64,000 bases of DNA from Ostrinia nubilalis (GCF_963855985.1 NC_087099.1:15654001-15718000), one strand, 5' to 3'. Positions 1 through 63,741 are shown, counted from the first letter of the stretch. Notes: a model not told the origin generated them from the sequence alone. Numbers and translations are program-made.

Positions 1-411
1 TCCGCCTTCCCTTTGGAAGGCATTGGTTAGCCTTCTCTTTGGAGGACATTGATTGTGTTCAGTAGGTACCTACTTATCCCAGACGCTCTCCTTTAAGCAG
101 TACTGGGAACATCCCGGATTTTTGATAGGTTCAAAGCCCCATTTTAAAGATTATTTGTAATTTGCTTTTTGCACAAATTACCCCCTCTCGGTAAGCTAAA
201 TATGCTTGTGTTACGAGTGGGCTCACCACAATAATCGAGCGGGGGTGGAATTCGAACCCGCATTCCTCGGATCTCGAGTCGGCCTGTCCGACCGTTCGGC
301 TATCAGGTGGTGGTATTGAGAGGCCATTTTCCCGAGTGACCCAATAGAATCTCTATAAAATATGTTATTGCTTCAGATCTTTATATCTTTGGAATTTGAT
401 GTTTGTTTTAG
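1..411. other. intron of gene 1 (left edge), with SINE
   Basis: No coding signal. The stretch upstream of the first visible acceptor (ttttag at 406-411) is intronic and holds a minus-strand tRNA-derived SINE at about 180-312, listed separately. The remainder (1-180) is unassigned AT-rich sequence. Confidence 0.6.
180..312 (-). mobile_element. tRNA-derived SINE, copy 1
   Basis: Read on the minus strand, the block has an A-box-like tagccgaacgg and, about 45 nt later, a B box gggttcgaattcc, the two internal Pol III promoter elements of a tRNA. The body after it (cactcgtaacacaagcat) is shared with a second copy on the plus strand at 47211-47345, so this is a dispersed tRNA-derived SINE rather than a tRNA gene. 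No acceptor-stem pairing was checked. Confidence 0.7.
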
Positions 412-519
412 ATGAATGGAAACGCATGAAAGAAACCAATTCAGTCCCAGCTTGGGAAGAAGAAGCAAAACCTGATGAAGTACTGGTTCAAACATCTACT
501 GGGCTTTTCAAATTCCAAG
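412..519 (+). CDS. gene 1 exon (first visible)
   Basis: Acceptor tttgttttag and donor gtaaga. It starts with two bases of a split codon and ends in phase 1. It encodes [20 protein letters not shown] and continues to GLFKFQ; Trp and acidic residues are frequent. Confidence 0.75.
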
Positions 520-3500
520 GTAAGATTTAAAACAATGTAGACATGTTTTTCATTCTTTCATCTTAGCTGTGTTTCGCCAAATGAGTGAGGATACCGGAGG
601 CCCAATTGGGGGGGAATGGGATTTAAAAGGTTGACAGCGCACTTGTGACTTCACTGATGTTGCGGGTGTACATGGGCGACGGCAATTGCTTACCATCAGG
701 TGATCCGTCTGCTCGTTTGCCTCCTATCACATAAAAAAAAAAAAAAAAAATCTTTTGTTTACAGTGTAAAATTTTTAGATCGTTACATCCACAAAGATGC
801 GCCCCACCATCCTTCCGCTAATGTTTCAGTGATATCGGTACCAGTTAAATTATCCATGAGTGCACCCGCACACTACAATAATGACGTTCGGATTGCTCGG
901 ATCAAACCCGCGCTTCCCTCGATCAAAAATTGGCGGCGCGCGTGTTCGTGGATGAAACGATCTATACCTTATAAATAAATTAACCAATCGGGTGCACCCA
1001 TATATCTGGCTATAATGTTATATTTGTTTATTACAGGAATATCCCGCTCCTTCACTCGCAAGCTACACGAGTGGGAGAAGTCCCGTGGGATAGCCCCAGA
1101 AGCCTCCACCTCCGCATTACTGCGGGCTGCGCGCGCGCGTAATAAAGCCCCGCCTGCGCCACTCACGCGCACCCAGTCTGATGGCAGTGTAGCGCCATCT
1201 GCGGCTGGGTCCGGAAGACTGCACGCTTCGAGTCTAAGCGTCAATGACGCCGATGACTTCGAGTCGGAGTACGAGGGTCATCATTCTGTAAGTAGAATAT
1301 ACTTCACTTTGTTTATCTCACGCGCACTCAGTCGGACGGCAGCGTGGCGCCATCTGCGGCTGGGTCCGGAAGACTGCACGCTTCTAGTCTGAGCGTCAAT
1401 GGCGCTGATGACTTCGAGTCGGAATATGAGGGTCATCATTCTGTAAGTACTCTACTTTTATTTTGAGTCTCACGCGCACCCAGTCGGATGGCAGTGTGGC
1501 GCCATCTGCGGCCGGCTCGGGGAGACTGCACGCTTCGAGTCTGAGCGTCAATGATGCTGATGACTTCGAGTCGGAGTACGAGGGTCATCATTCTGTAAGT
1601 AGAATATACTCCACTTTGTTTATCTCACGCGCACCCAGTCGGACGGCAGCGTGGCGCCATCTGCGGCCGGCTCGGGGAGACTGCATGCTTCGAGTCTGAG
1701 CGTCAATGATGCTGATGACTTCGAGTCGGAGTACGAGGGTCATCATTCTGTAAGTAGAATATACTCCACTTTGTTTATCTCACGCGCACCCAGTCGGACG
1801 GCAGCGTGGCGCCATCTGCGGCCGGCTCGGGGAGACTGCATGCTTCGAGTCTGAGCGTCAATGATGCTGATGACTTCGAGTCGGAGTATGAGGGTCATCA
1901 TTCTGTAAGTGAAATTGAATGTTCTTTATCCTACTAAGTCAAAAACCCGCCTGATTTATCACACCTTCTAGTCTAACGATATTGTGAGTTGGTGGTGCTT
2001 CTTCGTTTTCTCAATTAAGCTGATTTGAAAAAAAAACTACGTAGTAGGTACTTATTATCATTCTGTGCCAAAACTTACACTTTTTTAAATAGGTACACTG
2101 ATTCCATTGGTCCAACGTTACTCACAAATGTAGCACACATTAGCTTTCAGGAATGACGCCAAACCTTATTGCTATTTCAGCTGGAAGCCGAAGACGAATG
2201 CGACGGCGTCCGCGGCGCAGTTCTCGTAGAAGTTGAAGCCGAAGAAGTCTGCACCGCCGCCCCCCTCGTGGCGGTGTCCCCGCGCCACACCCCGCAGAAG
2301 CCCGTGTATACGTACGGGCAGGCGGAGGCGCGACTGCTGTGCGAGACCAACGCGACCGTGACGGGAACTGCCGTGCTGCAGCCCACTGGTGCTGGTGTGG
2401 ATTCGGAAACTTATTTTGTGCATGACTAATCTGTTGACAATCAGCATCATGAGGCGTGGGATCTCTCCACGAAAAACATCATTTAATTTGAGTAGTTATG
2501 TTTTCAGATTCTCGACGAGTGAAGGCCAAAGAAAAAACTGAATCTGTGGCTAAAACTCCACGTGAACAGGTAATTCAGAATAATAAAATATTAATGTGGA
2601 TAATAATGCTATTTTATGTAAACGAATTTAAATTGAATATTATTCCACAGTCAAAGGACTTTGATAAGAGCAACAGAAGAAAAATAATCCGCCAACCTAG
2701 TATAGAAGAAGATGCTTTATTTATACGGAAGACAATTGAAGAAATAGAAAGAGGAAGCTCATCTCGTTTCAGGGAAGACAAAGATACTGCTGATGAAGAA
2801 ACTGTAATTGAAAAGATAGATAAAGACGTGCCATCTACTAGTAAAGGGGTTATTTCAAAGAACTCTAAACAAATAAGTCCCATAAAGGAAAAACAGTCTA
2901 GTATGGAAGAAATTCAAGATGATAACAAACGGAGGGAGAACGATAAATCCAATGGTAAAAAGAAGTCAAAATCCAGAGCACGGTTAGAAAGAGAACAATC
3001 CAAACCTTCAGAAAGTGACACGGAGCAAGATGTTGATACAGTTACTGTGGAAATACCAAGAAGAAGAAAACGTCCGCGAAAAGCATCTGAAAGACCAAGA
3101 ACTCCGCCAATGGCACATTATCATACCGATTCTGAAGGAGAGGTAAGCTATCATTACAACGTTTATACCTAATAAAACTCTGACCACTATGAATTAAGTA
3201 TAATATGTAGGTATTTCGTCATTTATTCCAGGTCTTTGTCCTCAAGCTAAAAGCACCAGAGCCTCGTGATGGCTCGCCAGAAGTAATAGTTAAGACCACA
3301 AGAAAAATATTTTCACCTGTAGTTCGTAGTGGCGAGTCAGTACCAAGAGCAGTCATACCATTGGACGTAGAAGATTTAGCTGAAGTCACACCCTCGATGG
3401 AACACACTAGTCACCAAAATGAGCCTAAAAAGAAATCGGAAACTAAAATGAGTAGGATCAAAAAAGATGCTGATAGTCGATCCAAGGGTTCTGGTGACCT

Positions 3501-5342
3501 TCAAGATATAGACGATCAGAGGCCAAAAACAAGGCCGCCTTTGCCATCGTCTCCTTCGTCGCAAAGAAAGCCCCAACCAAAAGAAACTGCTCCGTCTATC
3601 CGTATCATGATTCAACGGTACAACATGAAGATCAATGAAGACGGTAAATTCTTGATGAATTTTGTTTTTCTTGTTCCTACATTATCAAGCTTATTAATAA
3701 TAATGGTCTTTATTCTACAGGTCATACATCTGGAAATAGTAGTGGTGCTTCTTCTCCTGCTTGGCGATCACCAACGGCAGAAAGGCGGCGACCTCCTGAC
3801 ATGCCCGTAGGGGTGAACATTAGGTCAGTAATTAACTAAATTTTATTACCTACTTAGAAGATACTAGCTGGTTTGTTATCTGGATAATTTGTTACAGGAA
3901 TAACCCATTCCTCGAAAGAGAAGTTCAGAAGTCAGCGAGTGCATGTCAACTATCCAGACGTGACCAAACATCGGTGGAAAAACGTCTCGTTCCCGTTCCT
4001 ACCACTGGCATGGATGGCGTTTTAAAATCCCATAGCGCTAATGCCTTACACCCCGAACAGCCCAAAGTGGAATCTACCGCTACTTTAAATCAAAAGAAAA
4101 TCGAAGGCAGTCAAGAGACTATCAGATGTACCACAGCAAGCACAGATACTATTGTGCCGGATTTGACGAGAAATCTTCCAGAATGTCCAAGAGAACTACC
4201 TAATCCTTTGCCAGTTTTGAGGCAGATGTCTGACGTCATTGTCCCAAGTGTAGCGAAGTTGATATCAGCTGACCCTGTATGCTATCAGAGGTCTGTGTCG
4301 ACAGTGGCTGCTCCTACGAGTTATGTTGAAACTGAAGCTGCAGCAGCAAAATTATCGGAGAGAGCAGCGAGGATCCGAGCGGCTAGGGAACGGTTCCTTG
4401 CTTCTCCAGTGCCGATGAGGAAAGATGGAACTAGTTCTACCAGTGATTTGAGGCCAGGAGACAGGTAATTTATCTTCTTATTCCCGTTAATTTAATTTTA
4501 CGTGGAGCTCTATTGGTTCTGCAACTTCTCAACAGAAATAACATTTAGTACGTACTTAATTAGATATTAGTCTACGAGAAATTATAATAATTTTTCTAAC
4601 AATCAGATCTAGCCGCATAAGCTGTGAGAGTGACGTCACTGAATCTCAAAGTTCCAGCACGCAGGAGTCGAACCTGGGCAGGAGCGCTTCCACCGGGATG
4701 GTCAACGTAGACCGAGAGGCCTGGCAGAGGGTTGCTGAAGGTAAGGAGCAAATTTTGCATGTTTATAGCAGATACTCAGTGCTAAGCTCGAAATTGTCTT
4801 TTAGAAAGGAGAATAACTTGGTTTCGGTGCTGTAAATCTAAAATTCTTTCAAAATGTATGTGGTGCCCAAATTACTTTATCCCCGTTAACACCTCCTAAG
4901 CTAAAGGTTGTGTTTTTTAAGGTTTTTTTTGGGTTGGGTTTCACCGTCCAGCGGTCGATAGGGATCGGACTAGCGTTGATCAAAACTTGGTAGTCCGACA
5001 CCGCCACCGTTGGCACGGTAATACTATAGATAGATTACCGTGTGTGCCGTTGGGCTTTATTAACAAAGACCATAATATCCATTTGGTCAAATACCATTAT
5101 CAACCCATGACCTACTTGCGTATTTTGCCTCTCCCGGGTAATGTGCACTTTCCCACCAAATATTCTAGTCTTCTAACCTTCAAAATAATGTATCTCCAGT
5201 AGGCGGTGGTCGTCGCGAAGGCAGGTCAAGATCGCGGTTCAGCCTGGCGCGACTGGCTGCCAAGCTGAGGCGGCGCGACGAAGGCGCTGTCTCCAGCCTC
5301 TGCCGGCAGAGCCTACTCGTGCAGCTAAGAAACAAGCACTGA
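412..5342 (+). CDS. gene 1: large charged disordered protein, 3' part, unrecognised
   Basis: Ten exons join in phase (412-519, 1037-1287, 2181-2394, 2508-2569, 2651-3142, 3232-3643, 3721-3823, 3898-4464, 4607-4740, 5200-5342) with AG/GT borders at every intron, giving 827 residues and a TGA stop; the start lies left of the window. The protein is rich in Ser, Lys, Glu, Arg and Pro, with no membrane segment or enzyme motif. Notable stretches are [20 protein letters not shown] near the N-terminal side, an acidic block after it, a Lys/Glu-rich block (2651-3142), a Pro-rich block around residue 370, an Ala/Arg-rich helix-like segment ([20 protein letters not shown]) and a basic C-terminus ([13 protein letters not shown]). 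This composition fits a cytoplasmic scaffold or regulator, but I do not recognise the family. Four extra mini-exon units may add up to 148 residues. Confidence 0.8.
595..752 (+). mobile_element. SINE/LINE 3' end with poly(A)
   Basis: The stretch ends in gcttaccatcaggtgatccg, a short gap and an A18-type tract. A degenerate copy of the same tail lies inverted at 27675-27760. It is a retroposed 3' end in the intron; family not assigned. Confidence 0.6.
778..963 (-). mobile_element. short palindrome-ended MITE, copy 1
   Basis: The ends pair as inverted repeats (gatcgttacatccac against gtggatgaaacgatc). The whole block is the reverse complement of 32207-32384. No coding capacity, about 185 bp, so a non-autonomous DNA element. 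Confidence 0.6.
1037..1287 (+). CDS. gene 1 exon; its 3' 111 nt are unit 1 of a tandem exon array
   Basis: Acceptor tttattacag, donor gtaagt. It completes the split codon after FKFQ to give [18 protein letters not shown] and on to HHS, ending in phase 0. Its last 111 nt (1177-1287, [10 protein letters not shown]... to EGHHS) recur four times downstream, each copy with its own donor. Copies 2-5 also start right after a cag that serves as a plausible acceptor; in this exon the same cag is coding (TRTQ). Confidence 0.85.
1332..1442 (+). CDS. candidate mini-exon, array unit 2
   Basis: Phase 0 at both ends: cag before, gtaagt after. It encodes the same 37 residues as unit 1 except Asp24 is Gly; nine other codon differences from unit 1 are silent. 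Use in transcripts is inferred. Confidence 0.6.
1484..1594 (+). CDS. candidate mini-exon, array unit 3
   Basis: Phase 0-0, cag before and gtaagt after. Protein identical to unit 1; all codon differences from unit 1 are silent (for example gta/gtg, gct/gcc, tcc/tcg, cta/ctg, gac/gat). Confidence 0.6.
1639..1749 (+). CDS. candidate mini-exon, array unit 4
   Basis: Phase 0-0 with acceptor-like acccag and donor gtaagt. Protein identical to units 1, 3 and 5; it differs from unit 3 only by silent changes (gat/gac, agt/agc, cac/cat). Confidence 0.6.
1794..1904 (+). CDS. candidate mini-exon, array unit 5
   Basis: Phase 0-0 with acceptor-like acccag and donor gtaagtg. Protein identical to unit 4, with one silent difference (tac/tat). 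It is the last unit before the ordinary intron that leads to the exon at 2181. Confidence 0.6.
2181..2394 (+). CDS. gene 1 exon
   Basis: Acceptor gctatttcag, donor gtgtgg (weak, chosen because phase 1 fits the next exon). It enters in phase 0, so it can follow any array unit. It encodes an acidic start ([14 protein letters not shown]) and a Pro/Tyr part ([18 protein letters not shown]). Confidence 0.8.
2508..2569 (+). CDS. gene 1 exon
   Basis: Acceptor gttttcag, donor gtaatt. It encodes a basic stretch, [20 protein letters not shown] followed by Q, and fits phase 1 in and phase 0 out. Confidence 0.75.
2651..3142 (+). CDS. gene 1 exon, Lys/Glu-rich
   Basis: Acceptor attccacag, donor gtaagc, 164 codons in phase 0. 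Begins [20 protein letters not shown], then [14 protein letters not shown], then long Lys/Glu/Ser tracts and a basic [18 protein letters not shown] near the end, which could act as a nuclear localisation signal (inference). Confidence 0.85.
3232..3643 (+). CDS. gene 1 exon
   Basis: Acceptor tttattccag, donor gtaaat, phase 0 in and 1 out. It encodes [36 protein letters not shown], a Pro/Ser-rich segment ([16 protein letters not shown]) and ends [16 protein letters not shown]. These ordered-looking patches in a disordered background may be binding motifs. Confidence 0.85.
3721..3823 (+). CDS. gene 1 exon
   Basis: Acceptor attctacag, donor gtcagt. Phase 1 in (Gly split) and 2 out. It encodes [20 protein letters not shown] and an Arg/Pro end. 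Confidence 0.8.
3898..4464 (+). CDS. gene 1 exon
   Basis: Acceptor ttgttacag, donor gtaatt; 567 nt. Begins [13 protein letters not shown] after a split Arg, contains a low-complexity middle and the segment [20 protein letters not shown], probably alpha-helical. Phase 2 in and 2 out. Confidence 0.85.
4607..4740 (+). CDS. gene 1 exon
   Basis: Acceptor aacaatcag, donor gtaagg. It encodes a Ser-rich stretch ([20 protein letters not shown]) then [14 protein letters not shown]. Phase 2 in and 1 out. Confidence 0.8.
4741..5199 (+). other. intron of gene 1
   Basis: Bounded by gtaagg and tatctccag. It contains a short stretch that resembles a dispersed repeat (ggtttcaccgtccagcggtc), but I could not assign it. 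No coding signal. Confidence 0.5.
5200..5342 (+). CDS. gene 1 last exon with stop
   Basis: Acceptor tatctccag. It encodes a basic end ([20 protein letters not shown], then [16 protein letters not shown] and a Leu-rich tail) and stops at tga 5340-5342. Phase 1 in matches the previous donor. Confidence 0.8.
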
Positions 5343-5367
5343 ATACACATTATACACTCTTTGAGCG

Positions 5368-5373
5368 TTTTAT
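5368..5373 (-). terminator. candidate distal poly(A) signal of gene 2
   Basis: TTTATT on the plus strand is AATAAA on the minus strand, only 26 nt from the gene 1 stop. If used, the 3' ends of the two convergent genes would overlap. Several nearer minus-strand signals exist, so this is a candidate only. Confidence 0.25.
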
Positions 5374-5810
5374 TCGGTTGGTACAGTTCTTCAATCTTCT
5401 AATTGTACCTACTTGGTATGTAAAATTATTTCTTCACTTGCTTTTGCTTTTCCCGATATAGTAATTCTAAGGATTTTTTGGAACGTTGGTAAATAATCTC
5501 AGCCGTAGGTACATGCGCGATCTATGGTAGAGTGAGTTTGCCCAAATGATACACAATATAAAAAGATGTAGATAACGTACCGCTTAGTGCAAAAGGTGGG
5601 TAGTATTTTTAAATAATTGACAGAAACATTTGGATCTACCACACAAGTCTACTTTGATCACCTGGGTGATCTAATCCAGGTGATCAACGTGGAATAGACC
5701 ACCAGACAGTCATTACCTACGCAAGGTAAGATTCAAATTCAGCCTAAATTTTACAAACATTTCTTTTACAAGGTGATTAATAGAAATTATTATGAGGGAT
5801 TAAGATTTCA

Positions 5811-5816
5811 AATAAA
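5811..5816 (+). terminator. candidate poly(A) signal of gene 1
   Basis: First canonical AATAAA downstream of the gene 1 stop, about 470 nt after it. No transcript evidence. Confidence 0.4.
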
Positions 5817-8800
5817 ACAGCATTTAAATGCTTTCAAATTTAATATCATCCGATCACGACAATACCAATCGGCAGTCCACCACATTCAATATTCTGGTAA
5901 CAATAATTACCATATCAAAATGGGATAAGTTGGAACTAATTATAACTTTATTATCAAAAACACTACAATTCAGTAATTATTAGTAATTATAAGACTCAAA
6001 AGAACACTTACAAACAACATTAATGGGTAATTTGGTTGAGGTAGATTCAATTATAAATATAACTAATATCGTTAGCGGGGACATACCAACTCCAAGTGGA
6101 AAATAACTTTATACACACAAATATTATATATCAATATAAATTAAACAAATGCAAACTTATAACAAAGACAGGTAGGTATTACTGCAAGTATAAAATAATT
6201 AATCATACATAATTTCAAAAAAATATGATACATAATTAGCTTGACTATATTGTAAATTTTATAACCAGTTGGGGAATATAGAATTTCTGTATAACATTGA
6301 CCATTTTTATTGGTGATGAAATTAAAACAAACATGAATTAGCATGTCCCCATTTACGTCACATTCCGATGATTTTCTTACATACGAATTCGAAACTGGAA
6401 TATTTTAAAACAAAATATAAGTTTTATATTTAGATTTTATTAAAACTTTTTTTTTGTTAATACATCTCCAATGTTTAAATTACTTTTCAACTTCCATTTA
6501 TATTGATCAATCTCCAATATAATTTGTATAATATAACGGTTGTACTGTAATATTTTTTCTAGTATTAAAATACCCCAGTTTCGTTTTAGCAACTTTTTAA
6601 TACAAATATTTCATTTTATCAGGGTTTGTGGCTAATAATAGGTACCTTACATTCAAAGTTGAGCCACCACACTGGTCGATAATATTTTATATTAATTTAC
6701 ACAACAACACCTTAACTTATACAATGCTATTGGCTCTTTGCAACGATTTTAAGAAACAAACAATTTGAAATTAGTTATATTTTATTACAGAGGTCGTATT
6801 GGTCCCCTGATTTATACATATCAATATAACTGTTAATAAATTGACTTATATTTATTTATTATGTTAAAACAGTTTTTTTTTAATATTTAAATTACTATTT
6901 TTGTAACTTTCATACTTCATGTATAATCGTCACAAAGTAGACCAATAGCATGAAAATGGTCAAGTTATGAACGTAAGTGGAACAACATATTTATGCCAGG
7001 TCAGTTGAGACTCGAACCAAAACTCGTGTTAATACCAAAATAAGCAGTTACAAGAAAACATTTGGACGCATTATTCTAAGTACATGGTAAATCGTCATCA
7101 CACCAAATAGAGCCTTATCACAAAAGGCAAAAGAGTGAGATTACTAAACCGAACCTAATATCAAAGTGAGATTATTCTATAACAGTGGTTTAAAATATGG
7201 TAAATTCTTCTCTCTTGTACAAATTTCATATCATTTAATTTAACAATCACTTTAAAATTTAAACATTATTGCTTTTATTTTTTTTAATAGAAAATAGACA
7301 TATAAATAAAATACGAATAAAAACTAAATAAACAAAGAAGCGGTGCTGCCAACAATTTTTAAACACAAAAAAGGTAAACTCCAAATCATTTTTATAAAAT
7401 ATTAAAAAAACAGATTAAAAAATATTACATGCTCAGATTGGTATACATAAGTGTGGTAAAAACTTCATGCACATTATCTTTGTAAATACATAACAATACT
7501 ACAAATAAATCTCTATGCTATTGCTTTAACATTACATTGTAAGCATACGGTAAAGGTAGAGTAAAACAAAATAAATTAACAATTATATTTACAAAATTTA
7601 ACTGTCGTAAGAATACTATTGCAGCCGATTATGGAATGTGTGGTAATAATAAATGTGGGCTATTGTAAAGTGGAATGGTTTTACCCGCGTAGAGTGTGGA
7701 GTAAAGTTTGAAGTTATGGCAACTCAGGTGCTGAAAATATATTGTTTCAGTATTATTCATTTCACAGCGCAAAAAATATTAGTTTCTTTTAACAATAATC
7801 TTCCTCTGCCCATTCGTGCATCAATAAATTTTCTATTTTAATGTTTTTAAATGTCCCAATTCCAGCACCTATAGTTGCCAATGTTGCCATTTGTATAATA
7901 AATGTGCCATATAAAAAGGTAAGTTAATCTTAGCGAATTAATTGTTTACGTATTTTTTGTTATATTGCGCAATGTAATATCAAATAATAAGAGAGGCACA
8001 ACATCAGGCTTTCGATTTTCACTTTTCACTCCAAGGACGGAAAAGCCAATGTAAAAGTGTAAATTGAAATAAAAACTGTAGATACTAATAAACTTAGTAC
8101 AATTACCAGAAACGTTACCTAACTTATGCTATATAAAATATCCACGCACATATTTTGGCTAAATTATTCTAACGTTTGGTCAAAAATTGGTGTTAAAATT
8201 TTTATTACTTATACACCTTTTAAAACTTATATTAACCGAGGAAGATAAATTAACCAAAATACGGCATGCTGTAATTATATACTTAATGCATCGTGGTTGC
8301 ATGTATCCTACTGAATAAATATCGCGTATCAATAAATTACAAAAATCATTGTACATAATTCAGGTATCAGTTATTGCGACGACAATAAGCATTTTGGTTT
8401 CACAAGTAAATTAAAGGGAAATGGTTTCACAAGTAATTAAAAATATTTAACAAGAAATGTTGATTCGCTATACTTTGATACTATACGTTGATTGAAATAA
8501 ATATAAAAAGAAACACAACCTAGAGTGAACGTGTGACGTTGCACTTACAAGTAGGTACAATAATGTGTCATAAAACAACTACAAGTCTATAGTACAACGA
8601 CGGCACATCAAGTGTAACAGTTGAACTGCAAAGATCGCTCTTATTCCGTGGGACATAGAGACGGTATTGAGGTCAAGTTGTTAAGACTGATGAGCCGCGT
8701 GTGTAAATCTAACAGGTTACACGGTACTTGAACATTAATGTGTAACGTATCTATTTCATCATCAACATTGTCAACACTCCTTATTTTTCAACAATTTACA

Positions 8801-9912
8801 TGAGAAACATTTACTCGCCTAACAAAAGTGAAACAGTATATAAATGTGCTTAATATTATCATAATATTTGGCTGAAGTTAGTCCTTAGAATGGGGTAATT
8901 TAAAATGTTAGTAATACACAAAGAAAGACAACAGCGAAATTCTTACACGCGGAAAATACTGCATAAAATTATTGTAAAAAAAGTATATAAAACACAAGCT
9001 TACCCGTCGAGTCACCGCAATCAGAATCAAATGTAAGACCCTGTGATAAACCTAGCGTCAAATATAAAATTCTAGACTTTCAAAATACCTAACACTACAC
9101 CTAAGTCTAGTTAACTTAGTGTAATTGAAGATCAGGTACAATGTCGGCGTTTTCCCATTTAATTTTAAATTTAAACTGAGTTTATACTTCGTTTATAATA
9201 ATTATATTTACAAGCGGCCTGTAGTGTTTTAAAAAGTACTTATATATTTTTCTCATGACAACTTTAATCATCTTATTACTTTTTAAAACACTTAGCTCTT
9301 TCAAAACTTAATTATTAATAATTGTACCTAGGTGCAAAAATTATTTAACTCAAAATTATATAAATACTTATCGATTGTTACTATATTTACTTGTTTGTAG
9401 TGTTAAAGGAAATAAACCGACGGTTAAACTGCTTGATATTTTAAATGTAACATCAACAATAGTACAATATTGAAATTATCAGATTATTATCAGACAGAGA
9501 AAATTATTTCGTAAGTATTTTAAATTCGTTGCGAATTAGTATTGGATGTGTAAACTTATATACAATAGAAATGGTTATTTTATATATAACCCAAAATTAT
9601 ATAGGCGGAAAGTACCTTAGGTACGATATTTAAAATGTTTGTGCTAATGTTGATTTTACGGATAAAAATCTAGAATTCGTTAATGGAAATGCCTGTAATA
9701 CATATAGTTTAGGGTCCTAACAATAAATTAAAATATTATGTCTAATTAACCAGTAAGTGCCGTATCGAGCAGTATTACCTACGCACAGATCGATGGGCAG
9801 AAGTACACGAAACATAATCGTCTCAACATTAAATTTTAACATCTAAAAGAATCTTACAACGAGAAGTGATGAGGTAGATATATTGTGATATGGAATAATG
9901 AACAACGAACTA

Positions 9913-10262
9913 AGTAAGGCCCCGATCACACTAGCGCTGGGCAAGCCTTAGCGTTTTTCGAACGTGTGAAAAGCATCAACACGTGTATTACAATCAGACA
10001 CAAAAAGGAACAAACGGGAGAAACAGTTTCTAAGTCGGTATTCTGCTAAACAATACAGGATTTGAAATTGGCCTGTTTTTGAATGCATTAAATTAACTTT
10101 AATCAATTTCCGTATGCACAAGATACGACAATGACGTTAAAGAAGATTAAAGCATTTATATTCACAAATATTGTATTTTGCCGACAAAAAATTAAGCGTG
10201 TGTGCCCGTTACACGTACGAGAAACGCGCACGCTTAGCAAACGCTAGTGTGAGAACAGCCTA
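9913..10262. mobile_element. MITE-like inverted-repeat element
   Basis: Left end ccccgatcacactagcgctg and right end aacgctagtgtgagaacagc are imperfect inverted repeats, each followed inward by a gcgtttctcg-like stretch. No ORF. Confidence 0.5.
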
Positions 10263-11363
10263 AGTTTTAGATTAAAAGAAAGTATAACTTTTAAAAGTTG
10301 AAAAAGTCAGCTCATAAATAACGTTTAGTAACTTTCTAATAACGATAACGTTTCTTTATAAACTATTTTACGTTTCTTAATATCAGTAGTTCGTTGTAAT
10401 AAATTATTTTTTTTATATATTTTTATTATTTTTACAATTACATATTACTTTTATGCTATCTACTTTTTCTTAGGTTTTTAAGTATCTAATGAAACAACTT
10501 TGTGTAATGTTAGAGTGTAAAAAATAACTGCTAATAAAACTATAACAGGGATATATAAAAAAACTGTGCGTTCAGACAGATAGGTACGGAGATATAGTGT
10601 GTTAAATATATAAAATTCTGGAATGTAAGTGTGAAGGTAACATAATGTAGCTTCTGAGGCTTTGTCTAAGAACTGAGCGAAGTAAACAAAAAAATAATAA
10701 TAGAAAAAAATAAATATATTATTATTTTTATCAACATGAATAAATAGTTTTGTGTTATATGTGAATTTAGGTAATTACGGGTGTTTGGATTTATTTTGGT
10801 CTATATTTTGTACGATCATGTTGCACTAATTGTGTAACTATTTGTATCTCGGTGTTCACAGGTGTGTACTGTGTACTTCGGAGGCACTGTTATATAACAA
10901 CATGTATAAGTTATATGTACAATCGTACGCTCAGTCGCGAAGGCTACCGCGTCATGCCTACTTTATTGTCTCGACGCTATATCTCAGGCCGATAACTCTA
11001 TATACAAGTGTCTACGCCTAAAACGGGCACTATATACATCATCAATAACAGACAACACGTCGACGCTATCGCAGTGTGTGAACGCGGTTTAAGCGAGAAT
11101 AACTCAACGTGCGTGGGAACAGGAGCTATTTCCGATCGGTTCATACCCGTATTGTTTACAAAAAAAAATCAGCCTTAAATTAAAGTCTATTAGGAACGAA
11201 ACGCCAAGCTATCCTCGCGAAAACGAGCCTCTAATCGTATCTCCGTCGGACAACTAGAAAAAAGTGGTTCTGTACAATCTCATCGAATCGACGCGTGAAA
11301 CCGTTAGGCTTCGGGGGCCGCCTACCCCGCGTGTAGTTCTGGGAGGGAGGGGCGGGGGGGTCC

Positions 11364-63741
<52,378 letters not shown>

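Larger units (their letters stand above)
1177..1904 (+). repeat. five-unit tandem array of exon unit plus 41-44-nt intron
   Basis: Unit starts are 1177, 1332, 1484, 1639 and 1794 (period 155, 152, 155, 155). Each unit is 111 coding nt followed by gtaagt, and the spacers are 44, 41, 44 and 44 nt. Spacers 1, 3 and 4 share gtaagtagaatatact and a pyrimidine-rich stretch before cacgcgcac(c/t)cag. Spacer length is not a multiple of three, so an unspliced spacer shifts the frame and meets a stop. Confidence 0.95.
5343..11363. other. non-coding interval between the two stop codons; probable long 3'UTR of gene 2
   Basis: AT-rich, without a supported coding segment. The lower-coordinate end holds a possible gene 1 poly(A) signal (aataaa at 5811-5816) and the reverse complement of one for gene 2 (tttatt at 5368-5373, others nearer). 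Two TGTAAATA elements read on the minus strand (7586-7593 and 9205-9212) fit the Pumilio consensus TGTANATA, consistent with a regulated 3'UTR, but such matches are common in AT-rich DNA. A hairpin lies at 5646-5699 and a MITE-like palindrome at 9913-10262. Confidence 0.45.

Noticed and set aside
1015..1854. Frames that read through the gene 1 array spacers (HHSVSRIY... repeated)
   Set aside because: They cross gtaagt donors and depend on a shifted frame; the spliced phase 0 frame shows selection for protein sequence, these do not.
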